This document shows, in pieces, positions 52,851-62,916 of a stretch of 64,000 nt of DNA. The notes under the pieces were generated by a model, which did no database searches, was not told the origin of the DNA, and saw nothing but the letters and a program-made list of their open reading frames with translations. This stretch comes from Heliocidaris tuberculata (lineage: Eukaryota > Echinodermata > Echinoidea > Camarodonta > Echinometridae), in contig CM046844.1 in assembly GCA_025618425.1 (NCBI GenBank), forward strand, positions 1,053,253 to 1,117,252, written 5' to 3'. Each line of letters begins with the position of its first letter. Position 1 is the first letter of the stretch. The position numbers were made by a program, and so were the translations under genes.

Positions 52851-53342
52851 TACAAATTGTTATTATTTTTGTATTAATAGTGACTACTATTATGTTAATG
52901 ATTTTATTGAAAATGAATTTGTAAATAATAATAGTAATAATAAAAAGAAGAAGGAAAAGAATAATGATAAAACAGAATGATAACAACATTCATAAGAACT
53001 CTCATAATTATGCTTTTGGATATTATTATGTATCGTATCTGTATTTTTTTAAAATTAGTACCTGTATGTATATTTTCATTTGTAATGCATGTTAACAAGA
53101 CGATTTTCCTGATATGGACCGTATTATATATATACATATAAAATTATGTTTCAGAGGACAACTAAATCAATCTATGGGGGAGGGGGAGGGATAGAGGGAA
53201 GGTGGAGAAATGAATATAATCATTTCCACAATTTTCCTGGCATCACGGAATAATTATTGTTATATGGCATTCATAATATTTAAGTAAAATGTTCTAGCAT
53301 TTCATTTTCTACGTCTTCCCCCCCCCCCCCCCATCCAATAAG
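52851..53342. other. Intronic spacer before exon 4
   Basis: A/T-rich, with (TAA)n-like sequence near 52,925 and a C tract (53,320-53,333) that serves as the pyrimidine tract of the exon 4 acceptor. No other feature. Confidence 0.5.
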
Positions 53343-53567
53343 CTTTCTGCCCGGTATACCTTCAAGAGCTTGGAGATGGCTTGTACTACGACGTCGCCAA
53401 TGAACCAGCTGAAAACGAGACCGACACATTGTACTACAGGGATGGAAATGAAATTACATACAGATGCTCAGATGGATATGAGGATCCTATAAACTGCAAT
53501 TCATCTGATTGTACGAGTTCCTGTGATGACGGGACATGGGACCCACCTAACATCCCAACATGCGTGG
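53343..53567 (+). CDS. Exon 4: sushi/CCP module with two extra cysteines
   Basis: Acceptor CCAATAAG after a C-rich tract and donor GTAAGC bound 225 bases, phase 1 at both ends. The peptide begins FCPVYLQELGDGLYYDV, has a long acidic insert (NEPAENETDT), then EITYRCSDGYEDP, INCNSSDCTSSCDDGTWDPP and IPTC. The CCP frame (C1, Y.C2..GY, GTW.P, P.C4) is clear. Canonical modules have four cysteines; this has six, so one additional disulphide within the NC..DC..SC segment is likely. It is longer than the other two modules by 9 codons. Confidence 0.88.
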
Positions 53568-54235
53568 GTAAGCGATCAAAGTCTTGAAAGATTGAAGATG
53601 GCTGCCCCTTTTTGGTCTTTACAAATTACTGTAGCGCTATCAGTAATTTTCAAAAGTTCCGATTTTCACGGCTAACGCACTATGCCAGTGGGAAACGTTA
53701 TTTGTTTATTGGTTAAAATTCAATTCTTTCGTGGTGTTTATGGCATTTGAATATTTTTTTTTGTGTGTTAATGTTTAGAAAATTATATTAAAGTTTTTTT
53801 GTTTTTTTCAATTATAGCTCAGTTAATAAAAAATAATGTTCTTTTCACTCTCAAATGATGCACTATCATATTTCATTATACCCGTTAATTACACTTGCAC
53901 GACATAAAATCTATTTTTCGGGGGAAGGGGTGGGGTGTGATTGTTTTTTATGAGAGATCCCCATATATATACAGTATAGATAAGCAACTCAAATTCTGAG
54001 AAATGTCATCCTCACTTAAGCAGCGGCAAACTTTTTTCCCAAAATGGGTTGATTATTTTGTTGGTGCAAGTGATGTTTGTCTTCAAAAATGAATACTACT
54101 GTGGTAATCTTTAATGCAGGACATAGGTGCCATTATCTATTCTAGTTCATGAGATTATCAATTAAAAAAATCAGAAGCAGCAGTAATAACGTATTATAGT
54201 AATCGTAGTAGAAGGAGCCCGGAATAGTAGTATTA
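53568..54235. other. Intron 4 spacer
   Basis: A/T-rich with no recognised feature up to the mariner-like element. Confidence 0.5.
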
Positions 54236-55230
54236 CAGTGTGAGTCTGAAAAAATGTTACACTTTTAAAATTGAGTATTGTTTTAAAAATTGTGGGATTA
54301 ACAGAGTATTTTTAGCATGTATGGATAGAGTATATATTCTTTTGTTGTTTGGTAACATTTGTTTCAATGTTGCTGTTACGGTTGAGTGCACAACAGCCAT
54401 TGTTTGAAAGATAAGTCAAAACTCATTTGCGCCAAGTCGTATGATTACCTGCTGAAACAGAAACAACAACATTCACACAAACATTGAGCCTAAAGTTTAT
54501 GCATATGTTTAATCAAGACAAATAAACATGAGAACCGATGCATTTCTGAGCTCGATGGAGCATAGCCCGAAGTGTCTGCCTGTCTGCAAGTCATCCAGTA
54601 GTCTAGATTCTGTCCGTTTTTTATATTTGGTTTATATACACTGCTCTTTCTCTACACGCAATCGCCTTCGCGCGATCCCCAAAATTTCCCCCGTCGAAAA
54701 AAAGGGTCGATTTGGAAGGACTATCTCAGTTTTAGCGTTGAATGTGTATTATTTTTTCAACGGATCGCGGTCGTGCGCGAACAGTCCAGTCAGTGGACTA
54801 TATAGTCATCCAGGTCTGCAGGTGGGCTGCTGTACACCTTGGACTTCAGGAACCCCCAGACGGAGAAGTCCATGGGTGTTAGTCTGGGGATCTTGGGGGC
54901 CATTCCACAAGAGCTGTTTAGCATTAGCTTCAACAGCCCCTTGCATGATTTGGAATAACCCAATTATCATTACAAAAGGGTTTTTTGCTCACTGTGCAGT
55001 CTCATCCAAATCAGACAAGGCATTGTTGATGTTGGCGCAAATGGGTTTTCACCCAGACACATTAATTGATTCCTGTCCTGTAAATTCATTACTGATTCCC
55101 CACGAATGTGGTTTGCAATAAAACTGGAAGAGTTATTCTATCTAACTGTGGTACAAGAATTGTGATATTTCTATCATATTTGTAATATAAACATTTTAAA
55201 AAGTGTAACATTTTTTTCTGACTCGCACTG
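54236..55230 (-). mobile_element. mariner-like element, about 1 kb, TA target duplication
   Basis: TA flanks both ends (54,234-54,235 and 55,231-55,232). The terminal repeats CAGTGTGAGTCTGAAAAAAT and, reverse-complemented, CAGTGCGAGTCAGAAAAAAA extend about 30 bp through TGTTACACTTTT. On the minus strand near 54,790-54,900 there is IPRLTPMDFSVWGFLKSKVY then SSPPADLDDY, the block around the third catalytic acidic residue of IS630-Tc1-mariner transposases. The rest of the transposase is degraded, and the plus-strand frame 54,528-55,121 is an antisense shadow. Confidence 0.8.
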
Positions 55231-55253
55231 TAGTGTAAGCAGTAGTACTACTA

Positions 55254-55295
55254 CAACTACTACTGATTGCAGTATGAGTAATAGTAATAGCAGTT

Positions 55296-55328
<33 letters not shown>

Positions 55329-55512
55329 CAGCAGCAGCAGCAGCGGTAGTAGCAGTATTAGATAGTACTATATATATGTACTGTATATAAGTATAAGTAA
55401 CAGTACTACTACTAGTAGCTGTAGTAGTAATAGTAGTATTAGCAGCAGCGGTAGTAGTAGTAGTAGTAGTAGTCGTAGTAGTAGTAATAGTAGTAGTAGT
55501 AGTAGTCGTCGT
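55254..55512. repeat. (TAG)n/(CAG)n/(CGT)n trinucleotide array upstream of exon 5
   Basis: Interrupted arrays of TAG, GCA and CGT triplets lead up to the acceptor of exon 5. In the exon's frame they would read mostly serine, but every AG within the array gives the wrong splice phase for this gene. Confidence 0.8.
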
Positions 55513-55528
55513 CGTTTGATCACTGGAG

Positions 55529-55729
55529 GATTTTCATTGTCAACGACTTCACGTCTAGAAACATCGAGACAAAATAACGGGACCACAATCCGGACACCGA
55601 GCCGAACTCTAACAGAAGATATGATCTCATCTACCAGGCTACCAACCACCGATCACAGCATAATCATATCCACGAGTTATGATGTGACCACGAATGAGCA
55701 GCTAAATACTTTAGGAATTACAACTACTG
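55529..55729 (+). CDS. Exon 5: Ser/Thr-rich linker
   Basis: Begins after CACTGGAG, the only nearby AG that gives phase 1, and ends ACTACTG|GTAAAT in phase 1; 201 bases. The peptide FSLSTTSRLETSRQNNGTTI, RTPSRTLTEDMISSTRLPTT, DHSIIISTSYDVTTNEQLNT, LGITTTG is about 40 percent Ser plus Thr with no cysteine, and carries an NGT sequon. It looks like an O-glycosylated stalk between the sushi and EGF parts. The acceptor lacks a good pyrimidine tract, so the 5' border is the weakest of all exons; an alternative is a start inside the trinucleotide array. Confidence 0.6.
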
Positions 55730-55985
55730 GTAAATTGTAGTGTAGTATTATTGAAAGTATTGGATTCTTAAGAATTGGGTAATACTCCATGTAATTCTGA
55801 GAAGCTTCATCAGCAGCGCTTTATTATTATTGTTATAACTATTATTACTATTATTATTATTATTATTATTATTATCATAATTATTATCAGTATTAGCAGT
55901 AGAAGTTGAAGAAGTAGTAGTAGCAGTAGTAGTAGTGTAGTAGTTCTAGTAGGGATAATAGTAGTAGTTGTTGCAGTAGTAGTTA

Positions 55986-56030
<45 letters not shown>

Positions 56031-56627
56031 GAGTGGTAGTAGTAGTAGTAGTAGGAGTGGTAGTTGTAGTTACAGTAGTAGGAGTAGAAGCAGTAGTAGT
56101 AGTTATTGTTGTTGTAATAGTATAACTCCTTGGTGGTAGTAGTAGTGGTAGTTGTTGTTATTGTTGTAATAGTATTGTTGTAGTAGTGGTAGTAGTAGTA
56201 CCAGTACTAGTAGTTGTATAGCAGCAGCAGTAGTAGTAGTAGTAGTTGTTGTTGTAGTAGTAGTAATAGTAGTAATAGTAGTAATAGTAGAATAGTGTAG
56301 AATAGAAATGTGTGTGTGAGTGGTGTGTCAGTTGGTGTGGGCCTTTGTGTGATATGTGTGGTAAGGATGTTGGTTTATGGTTGTGTGTGTGAGTGAGAGA
56401 GAGAGAGAGAGATAGATAGAGAGAGAGATAAATGGGGGGGGGGGGGGCTGGATTATGATGCTCCTCGGGAACTCTCACATCATTAATTTAACATGTAACA
56501 TCATTTGTGTTCTGTCAAGAAAATAACACTTGGCCCATATAGAAAGGATTTCGAAAGAAGTGGCTTTTTAGAATGTAGACACTTTGACTTTTACATTCTG
56601 TACATCCTATTTCTTTATTTGTGACAG
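55730..56627. repeat. Intron 5 with long trinucleotide arrays
   Basis: (TTA)n at 55,820-55,885, then interrupted (TAG)n with GTT and CAG variants over about 55,900-56,292, then (GT)n and (GA)n tracts and a 14-G run near 56,433. The minus-strand frames here (poly-Tyr, poly-Thr) are repeat translations. Confidence 0.9.
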
Positions 56628-56741
56628 ACATCGATGAGTGCGCTAGTAACCCCTGCCAGAACAACGCAACCTGTGATAATAATATTGATGGATACGAATG
56701 CCAGTGTCCAGATGGATTTAACGGGACCCTCTGCGAAAACG
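56628..56741 (+). CDS. Exon 6: calcium-binding EGF module 1
   Basis: Acceptor TTTGTGACAG, donor GTAAGA, 114 bases, phase 1-1. The peptide is [20 protein letters not shown] then [17 protein letters not shown]. It has six cysteines in EGF spacing, the N-terminal (D)IDE calcium ligand group and the C-D-N-x4-Y-x-C-x-C hydroxylation consensus, so it is a cbEGF. NAT and NGT are possible N-glycosylation sites. One module per symmetric exon is the usual gene layout for Notch-, fibropellin- and SVEP1-like proteins. Confidence 0.93.
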
Positions 56742-57818
56742 GTAAGAATAAAAACTGTACCTTGGTGGCATCCATCCGTACATGCGCTTATGCATAACCG
56801 TCCCCAAAAGTTTTGAGAATGACATGTGAAAACGGGAAAACATGAGGATCACATGCACATGCGAACATGAGCTGAATGAAACATTAACTTTATAAAAAAA
56901 TTTTTATCCTATCGGAACTGTTTTCATTTGCTTGTTTTTAGTACTGAGGACCAGGGTAATACCCTCGTCGTAAAATAAAGGATAGTCAAGTTATTGTTGA
57001 TGTTGGGGTAAAGATATTGCATATTTCATATTTAAATGTTACCTGTAATCGTAATGAACAGTGATTTTTTTTTAAAATTCAGAACTGCAACTTCTTTAAA
57101 GAGCACAGCAAGGTGATATATCCATAAAATCAATTCAAGGGCAGCTTCCACTGTAATAAAATGGAAAGGTATAGTATAAAGGACGCACGAGGTAGCAAAG
57201 TATCAGAATATAGCAATTTTGCAACTCTGAATGGGCACCTTTTCCATTACTATAGGGACACTTTTTCATATCTCAAGGGAATGGATTTGGGAAAATCTGG
57301 GTTGTAGCCCCACAACCCCCCCCCTCACCCCGGCAATGGCTATAGGCTCATTCTTTGTGTCATTGCTGATTACACACACATAATCAAATGGAAGATGGAA
57401 GGTGTGTGTATAATCTTTTAAAGCTTGCATTTAACTTGCGGCATGTTCGCATGTGATCCTAATTATTAACAGGTTTACCCAAGTCTGGCACAAATGGCTT
57501 TTGACATAACATTTTGAAAACAATGTTGCTCTGTAAAGTGTGTGTGGATTAATGCCATCAAGGTATCAGTTGAGAACATATTACTTTTATTTTTATGGGA
57601 AAAAAATATATTCTTACCTTTGTTACAATGACCCTTTGTTTTGTGGTTTCGTTTTTTTCTGGAATTTATTGTAGAGGAAGTAAAAACAGAAAACTTAGAA
57701 AACTCAGAATTAGGCCTGTCGAAGTCTACAGATATATCACTGCAATATCAAATACACTTCTAAGAGAGATCAAAGAGATTACAGTTTTGTTTCTACAAAT
57801 GCATTATAAGTATAGGCC
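56742..57818. other. Intron 6 spacer, no gene seen
   Basis: No element could be delimited. The frame 57,595-57,828 starts with a hydrophobic stretch but lies in A/T-rich intronic sequence without splice or family support. Confidence 0.45.
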
Positions 57819-57820
57819 TA

Positions 57821-57900
57821 CACTGTAAACAAAATAATTGCCGTTTTTTCTCGGGAATTTCCTGGCAGTCAGGATGCCGGGAATGCCCGTTTTTCCATAG

Positions 57901-57931
<31 letters not shown>

Positions 57932-60322
57932 CGGAAATCAGCATATATTTACAATAGAATTATGTAAATTTAAATTTAATTTGAATTTACATTTTCCGTA
58001 AAAAAAAAATCCAATTTCCGCGCATATGCCATCGTGTATACACAGTAATACATGGGCATGCAATAAAGACGGAATCGGAGGCGATCCCTTAACTTACTAC
58101 ACATACATACTCGCACTGCACCTCGTGTCCGTGTATGCTCTCTACGTGCATGCGAAGGGATCGCCTAATAACCGCAGAGGATTTGTGTGCATACGCAAAA
58201 TACCCCCGCCCGTAATTGCGCACTCGCATGAAGGCGGAAGGCTATTCATACTACAAGCAAATGCATGTTATTACATGTACACAGTCACACAACGCATGTG
58301 CAGTGCACATGTGTTTGCCAGTGCAGTCGCGACGTGATGTTTCAAGTGAGCGAATGATCTTTCTTTTGCCGAGTTGGATTGTAATATTGAAAGGATAAGC
58401 CTTGGAAATACCCAGTTTTATAGATTGTGGATAAGACTAAAGTTTGACTTCATCCCGGCATCTGGAAAAAAGTAAACGGCATGCATTTTGCAAGGTGTGT
58501 GATCATCGACGATGAGATATTTTGATCGCTCACGGCGGCTGTGTTGAACGCACGGCACGAAGTCACAACAACTTACTAGTCTAGAAAAGTAAGTTTGGAT
58601 TTTGGAAAGTGGATTATTTGTTGCTTATTCAGCTCAGTTTAATTCATGAAAGTGCTCTGCACATAATACACATTAAACACATTCGGTGGTATTGATAAAA
58701 ATGTGTATTCAGAGCCTGTTTTGGGGTATGACTTATGCTATATAGAATCATCTTAATCCAGATTCTCGTTGAATATGAGGTTAAATATCTCGCCACAGAA
58801 TGCACTAGATTGCACAATTCTTAACCCCAAATTTGAAAAATTTCCCTACCATGGGAAGGGGGATACCCCCTCCCACACCCTCCCCCGCTCGGTCGCTTCG
58901 CTCCCTCGCTTTGGTTCGCGAAAGTTTTTCAGTGTTTTTTTTTAACGGCACTTTTCATGCCTGAAATTAAAAATTATGTAAATATATGCTGATTTCCGGT
59001 AAACCAACAAACGTGCTGTTGTTTTACAGGGAAAGACTGTAAAATTGAAATAACGGCAATAACTTGTAATTTCAAGGGCTAAAAAAAACCTGTAGTTTTA
59101 CAGTTATTTTTTTACAGTGTACTATTTATCCGACCGTACCTTATTTCACTATGGGACGAAGTCACAACAACTTACTAGTCTAGAAAAGTAAGTTTGGATT
59201 TTGGAAAGTGGATTATTTGTTGCTTATTCAGCTGAGTTTTATTCATGAAAGTACTCTGCACATAATGCACATTAAACACATTCGGTGGTATTGATAAAAA
59301 TGTGTATTCAGAGCCTGTTTTGGGGTATGACTTATGCTATATAGAATCATCTTAATCCAGATTCTCGTTGAATATGAGGTTAAATATCTCGCCACAGAAT
59401 GCACTAGATTGCACAATTCTTAACCCCAAATTTGAAAAAATTTCCCTACCGTGGGAGGGGGGATACCCCCCTCCCACACCCTCCCCCGCTCGGTCGCTTC
59501 GCTCCCTCGCTTTGGTTCGCGAAAGTTTTTCAGTGTTTTTTTTTAACGGCACTTTTCATGCCTGAAATTAAAAATTATGTAAATATATGCTGATTTCCGG
59601 TAAACCAACAAACGTGCTGTTGTTTTACAGGGAAAGACTGTAAAATTGAAATAACGGCAATAACTTGTAATTTCAAGGGCTAAAAAAAACCTGTAGTTTT
59701 ACAGTTATATTTTTTACAGTGTACTATTTATCCGACCGTACCTTATTTCACTATGGGACGAAGTCACAACAACTTACTAGTCTAGAAAAGTAAGTTTGGA
59801 TTTTGGAAAGTGGATTATTTGTTGCTTATTCAGCTCAGTTTTATTCATGAAAGTGCTCTGCACATAATGCACATTAAACACATTCGGTGGTATTGATAAA
59901 AATGTGTATTCAGAGCCTGTTTTGGGGTATGACTTATGCTATATAGAATCATCTTAATCCAGATTCTCGTTGAATATGAGGTTAAATATCTCGCCACAGA
60001 ATGCACTAGATTGCACAATTCTTAACCCCAAATTTGAAAAATTTCCCTACCGTGGGAGGGGGGATACCCCCCTCCCACACCCTCCCCCGCTCGGTCGCTT
60101 CGCTCCCTCGCTTTGGTTCGCGAAAGTTTTTCAGTGTTTTTTTTTAACGGCACTTTTCATGCCTGAAATTAAAAATTATGTAAATATATGCTGATTTCCG
60201 GTAAACCAACAAACGTGCTGTTGTTTTAAAGGGAAAGACTGTAAAATTGAAATAACGGCAATAACTTGTAATTTTAAGGGCTAAAAAAAACCTGTAGTTT
60301 TACAGTTATATTTTTTACAGTG
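57821..60322. mobile_element. TA-flanked inverted-repeat element carrying a triplicated right part
   Basis: The left end CACTGTAAACAAAATAATTG is preceded by TA (57,819-57,820); the last right end, reverse-complemented CACTGTAAAAAATATAACTG, is followed by TA (60,323-60,324). Deeper parts of the arms also pair (CCGGAAATCAGCATATATTT). Inside are a 27-T run near 57,900 and an 11-bp inverted pair GGCGATCCCTT/AAGGGATCGCC (58,080 and 58,155). No transposase. Confidence 0.65.
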
Positions 60323-60359
60323 TACTATTTATCCGACCGTACCTTATTTCACTATGGGA
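58558..60359. repeat. Tandem triplication, about 600-bp units
   Basis: Three head-to-tail units at 58,558-59,156, 59,157-59,758 and 59,759-60,359 differ at only a handful of positions. Each begins CGAAGTCACAACAACTTACT and ends TTATTTCACTATGGGA. Every unit includes the right terminal repeat of the element plus the same 37 bases of non-element flank, so the duplication is a genomic rearrangement made after insertion, not a feature of the transposon. Each unit carries CCGCTCGGTCGCTTCGCTCC. Confidence 0.95.
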
Positions 60360-60500
60360 TTCGTTTTTGAATGCTTACATGCCCTTCTCAATCATGCTTA
60401 GAGACGCCCAATGCATGAATTTGACAAGAAAATGAACGATATTGTGTTTTCGCGATGCAACGTCAAGAACAATTTCAATCTGTTTTTTTTTTCCTCATAG

Positions 60501-60614
60501 ACATTAACGACTGTGCAAATCATGAATGCGAAAATGGAGCAACGTGCATTGACAAGGTAGACTCGTATGAATGTCAATGCCCTGAGGGATTTAGTGGAAC
60601 CAATTGTGAAATTG
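60501..60614 (+). CDS. Exon 7: calcium-binding EGF module 2
   Basis: Acceptor TTTTTTCCTCATAG and donor GTAAGT, 114 bases, phase 1-1. The peptide is INDCANHECENGATCIDKVD then SYECQCPEGFSGTNCEI. Six cysteines, the DIND-type calcium ligand start and C-I-D-x4-Y-x-C-x-C support a cbEGF. The Glu of the usual DIDE is Asp here (NDC), still acidic. Very close in length and pattern to exons 6 and 8, consistent with exon duplication. Confidence 0.93.
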
Positions 60615-61393
60615 GTAAGTAAATGAAACATCGCTCATCAAAATGAAGCAAAATATTCAGGAAAGCTCTTCTAATGCGCTTTTCAGGACAACATTTTCAT
60701 AATACTTCAGTCATTTCATTTAGATCGAAGAAAGTGCTATGAAGTCAGATTTTTCTAAATACATGGTATTTCTTCATCTGTTCATGTTTTCATTTTCCAA
60801 GCAGTTATGCACTGGTGAAACCATAGGAGACTATAAAATTATATTCCTATAGCACCGTATGTACTTTTTTGAAGCTCTATTTTTGTTTAAGTGCTCACAT
60901 CTTCGTTCTTTAAAAAAAGGAAAAAAAAAAAGAAAAAAAAAATCTAAACTACTCTTTTCATGAATGCTCGTCAGGCCCTTGCAAAAATGATGCTACATGA
61001 CTGTAAAGATCTTATCAGTGGTTTCAGTGTTCTCTTGGTTACAGGGGAGATGCATGATCAGTTGCATACAATATGTAATGATAAAGACAGGAACAGTTTT
61101 CACAAATCACATTTTCTTGGAGCACTTTAAAAGACCAAAATCCTTTGACAAGCAAAAATTAAAAGTTACTGAATTTTGCGGGGGTGGGGCGTTGGTTTCA
61201 CACGGACTCAGATCTGTGCACATTTTTTTTTTAATTTCATTTTTTGAACGTAAGGTATGCCATGTCAGGTACTGCCAGGGAATGGGGCTAGTGCCCCCCC
61301 CCCCCCCTCTCCCGTTATTTTTAAATTTTCTTATTTATTCATTTATTTTTTGTAATGTGTTATGCTCGTCCTGCTGCATAGACTTTGTCTATA
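60615..61393. other. Intron 7 spacer
   Basis: A/T-rich with an A-rich run near 60,920 and a C tract near 61,296 next to GGGGCTAGTGCC, perhaps a degraded hAT-like end. Nothing else supported. Confidence 0.45.
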
Positions 61394-62325
61394 CAGAGTG
61401 AGTCAGAAAAAATGTCCCATCATTTTGAAGTTGTCTTGTTTGTAGTATGAACATTTAATCATGGGTTTCATGATATGTCTTGCTAGAGTTATCCTCACAG
61501 CATTTTTTGGTACCATTTTCATTTGGATCTTTGCATGCATGACTGAATAACAGACAATCTTTAGAAGACTGCAAAATCTCACTTGCGCCAAGTGGCTGGG
61601 TGAAGATTTAAGCAAATTTTAAAAGAATTTATAACTTATGTGCACACAGAAAGACACACACACACACACACACACCACCACCACCACCACACCACGCACA
61701 CACCCTAACACACACACACACACGCACACACAGAGTAAACAATTCATAATGCAGTGTTAACATTTCCCCTTTTCTGATTAAGCATTGATTTTTTACCAAG
61801 ATCATCGCTGCATGTTTAAGTGGTAATTCCCTAACAATTTTTCCCCTAACACATTAACCACCACCACCACCACCACCACCACCACCACCACCATCATCAT
61901 CATCATAATTATCATCATCATCTTCATCATCATGCAGCGATGATCTTGGTAAAAAATCAATGCTCAATCAGAAAAGGGGAAATGTTAACACTGCATTATG
62001 AATTGTTTACCCTGAGTGTGTGTGTGTGTGTGCGTGTGTTTTAGGGTGCGTGTGTGTATGTGTGTCTTTCTGTGTGCACATAAGTTATAAATTCTTTTAA
62101 AATTTGTTTAAATCTTAACCCAGCCACTTGGCGCAAGTGAGATTTTGCAGTCTTCTAAAGAGTGTCTGTTTTCATTCATGCATGCAAAGATCCAAATGAA
62201 AATGGTACCAAAAAATGCTGTGAGGATAACTTTAGCAAGACATATCATGAAACCCATGATTAAGTGTTGATAATACAAACAAGACAACTTCAAAATGATG
62301 GGACATTTTTTTCTGACTCACTCTG
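61394..62325. mobile_element. Near-palindromic mariner-type foldback, 932 bp, TA-flanked
   Basis: TA lies at 61,392-61,393 and 62,326-62,327. The ends CAGAGTGAGTCAGAAAAAAT and its complement open arms of about 270 bp that match closely through CATCATTTTGAAGT, ATTTTTTGGTACCATTTTCA and CTCACTTGCGCCAAGTGGCT. After CA/GT tracts a second inner pair (AAGCATTGATTTTTTACCAA at 61,780 and its complement at 61,950) surrounds CCA and CAT triplet arrays. No transposase. The ends resemble those of the 54,236-55,230 element. Confidence 0.88.
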
Positions 62326-62327
62326 TA

Positions 62328-62802
62328 GATGGAGTACTATAGTGAACTCTCAAACTGACAACTTTGGATCAGTGGAGGCAAAGCCTTTAATCATGTTAAT
62401 TCAAAAACAGAGAAAACATATTACTTAAAATAGGAAAAATCATCTGCGCCATTCTAAATCTTCAGAAAAGGACCGTTTAAGTAACCACACAACAAATAGC
62501 TGAATATGGTATAGTATACATACAACATCATGACGAAATTGCCAATAGACGGTTCTCTGTATCTTATTCATTAGTAATCATAGCTTTCATAAATTCATAA
62601 TCTTCCCTATTCTCTATTCGATTCATCCCAAACTTCACTTAGTGTTTCTGCAAATGTACTGGTGCTGCTTTCACCCAGACAAAATTAATAACGGGATCTC
62701 CATACTTCTATTCTCCTGCTAATAATTGCTTACTTATTCGCTCTTTGAAATATCTTCACTGTACTTTTCCTTCCTATAATTTGTATCATCTTTCATGCTT
62801 AG
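62328..62802. other. Intron 7 end, no further feature
   Basis: A/T-rich sequence leading to the exon 8 acceptor. Nothing else recognised. Confidence 0.5.
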
Positions 62803-62916
62803 ACATAGACGAATGTTCTTCTAATCCATGTCAAAATAACGGTACTTGTGCTGATATTGTCAACGGTTTCAACTGCACTTGTCTTCCTGGATACAGCGGA
62901 GATTCCTGCGATGAGG
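62803..62916 (+). CDS. Exon 8: calcium-binding EGF module 3
   Basis: Acceptor TTTCATGCTTAG and donor GTTAGT, 114 bases, phase 1-1. The peptide is [20 protein letters not shown] then [17 protein letters not shown]. Six cysteines, (D)IDE start and C-A-D-x4-F-x-C-x-C place it as a cbEGF; NGT and NCT are possible N-glycosylation sites. The donor GTTAGT is weaker than the GTAAG type of the other exons. The open phase 1 end means the gene continues to the right of the window. Confidence 0.92.

Noticed and set aside
54528..55121. 198-codon plus-strand frame between exons 4 and 5
   Set aside because: It is antisense to a mariner-like transposase remnant and lies wholly within that TA-flanked element.
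56158..56478. Tyr/Thr-rich minus-strand frame
   Set aside because: It is a translation of trinucleotide repeats.
57595..57828. Small membrane protein gene
   Set aside because: A hydrophobic start in A/T-rich intronic DNA, without splice sites, family similarity or codon bias.
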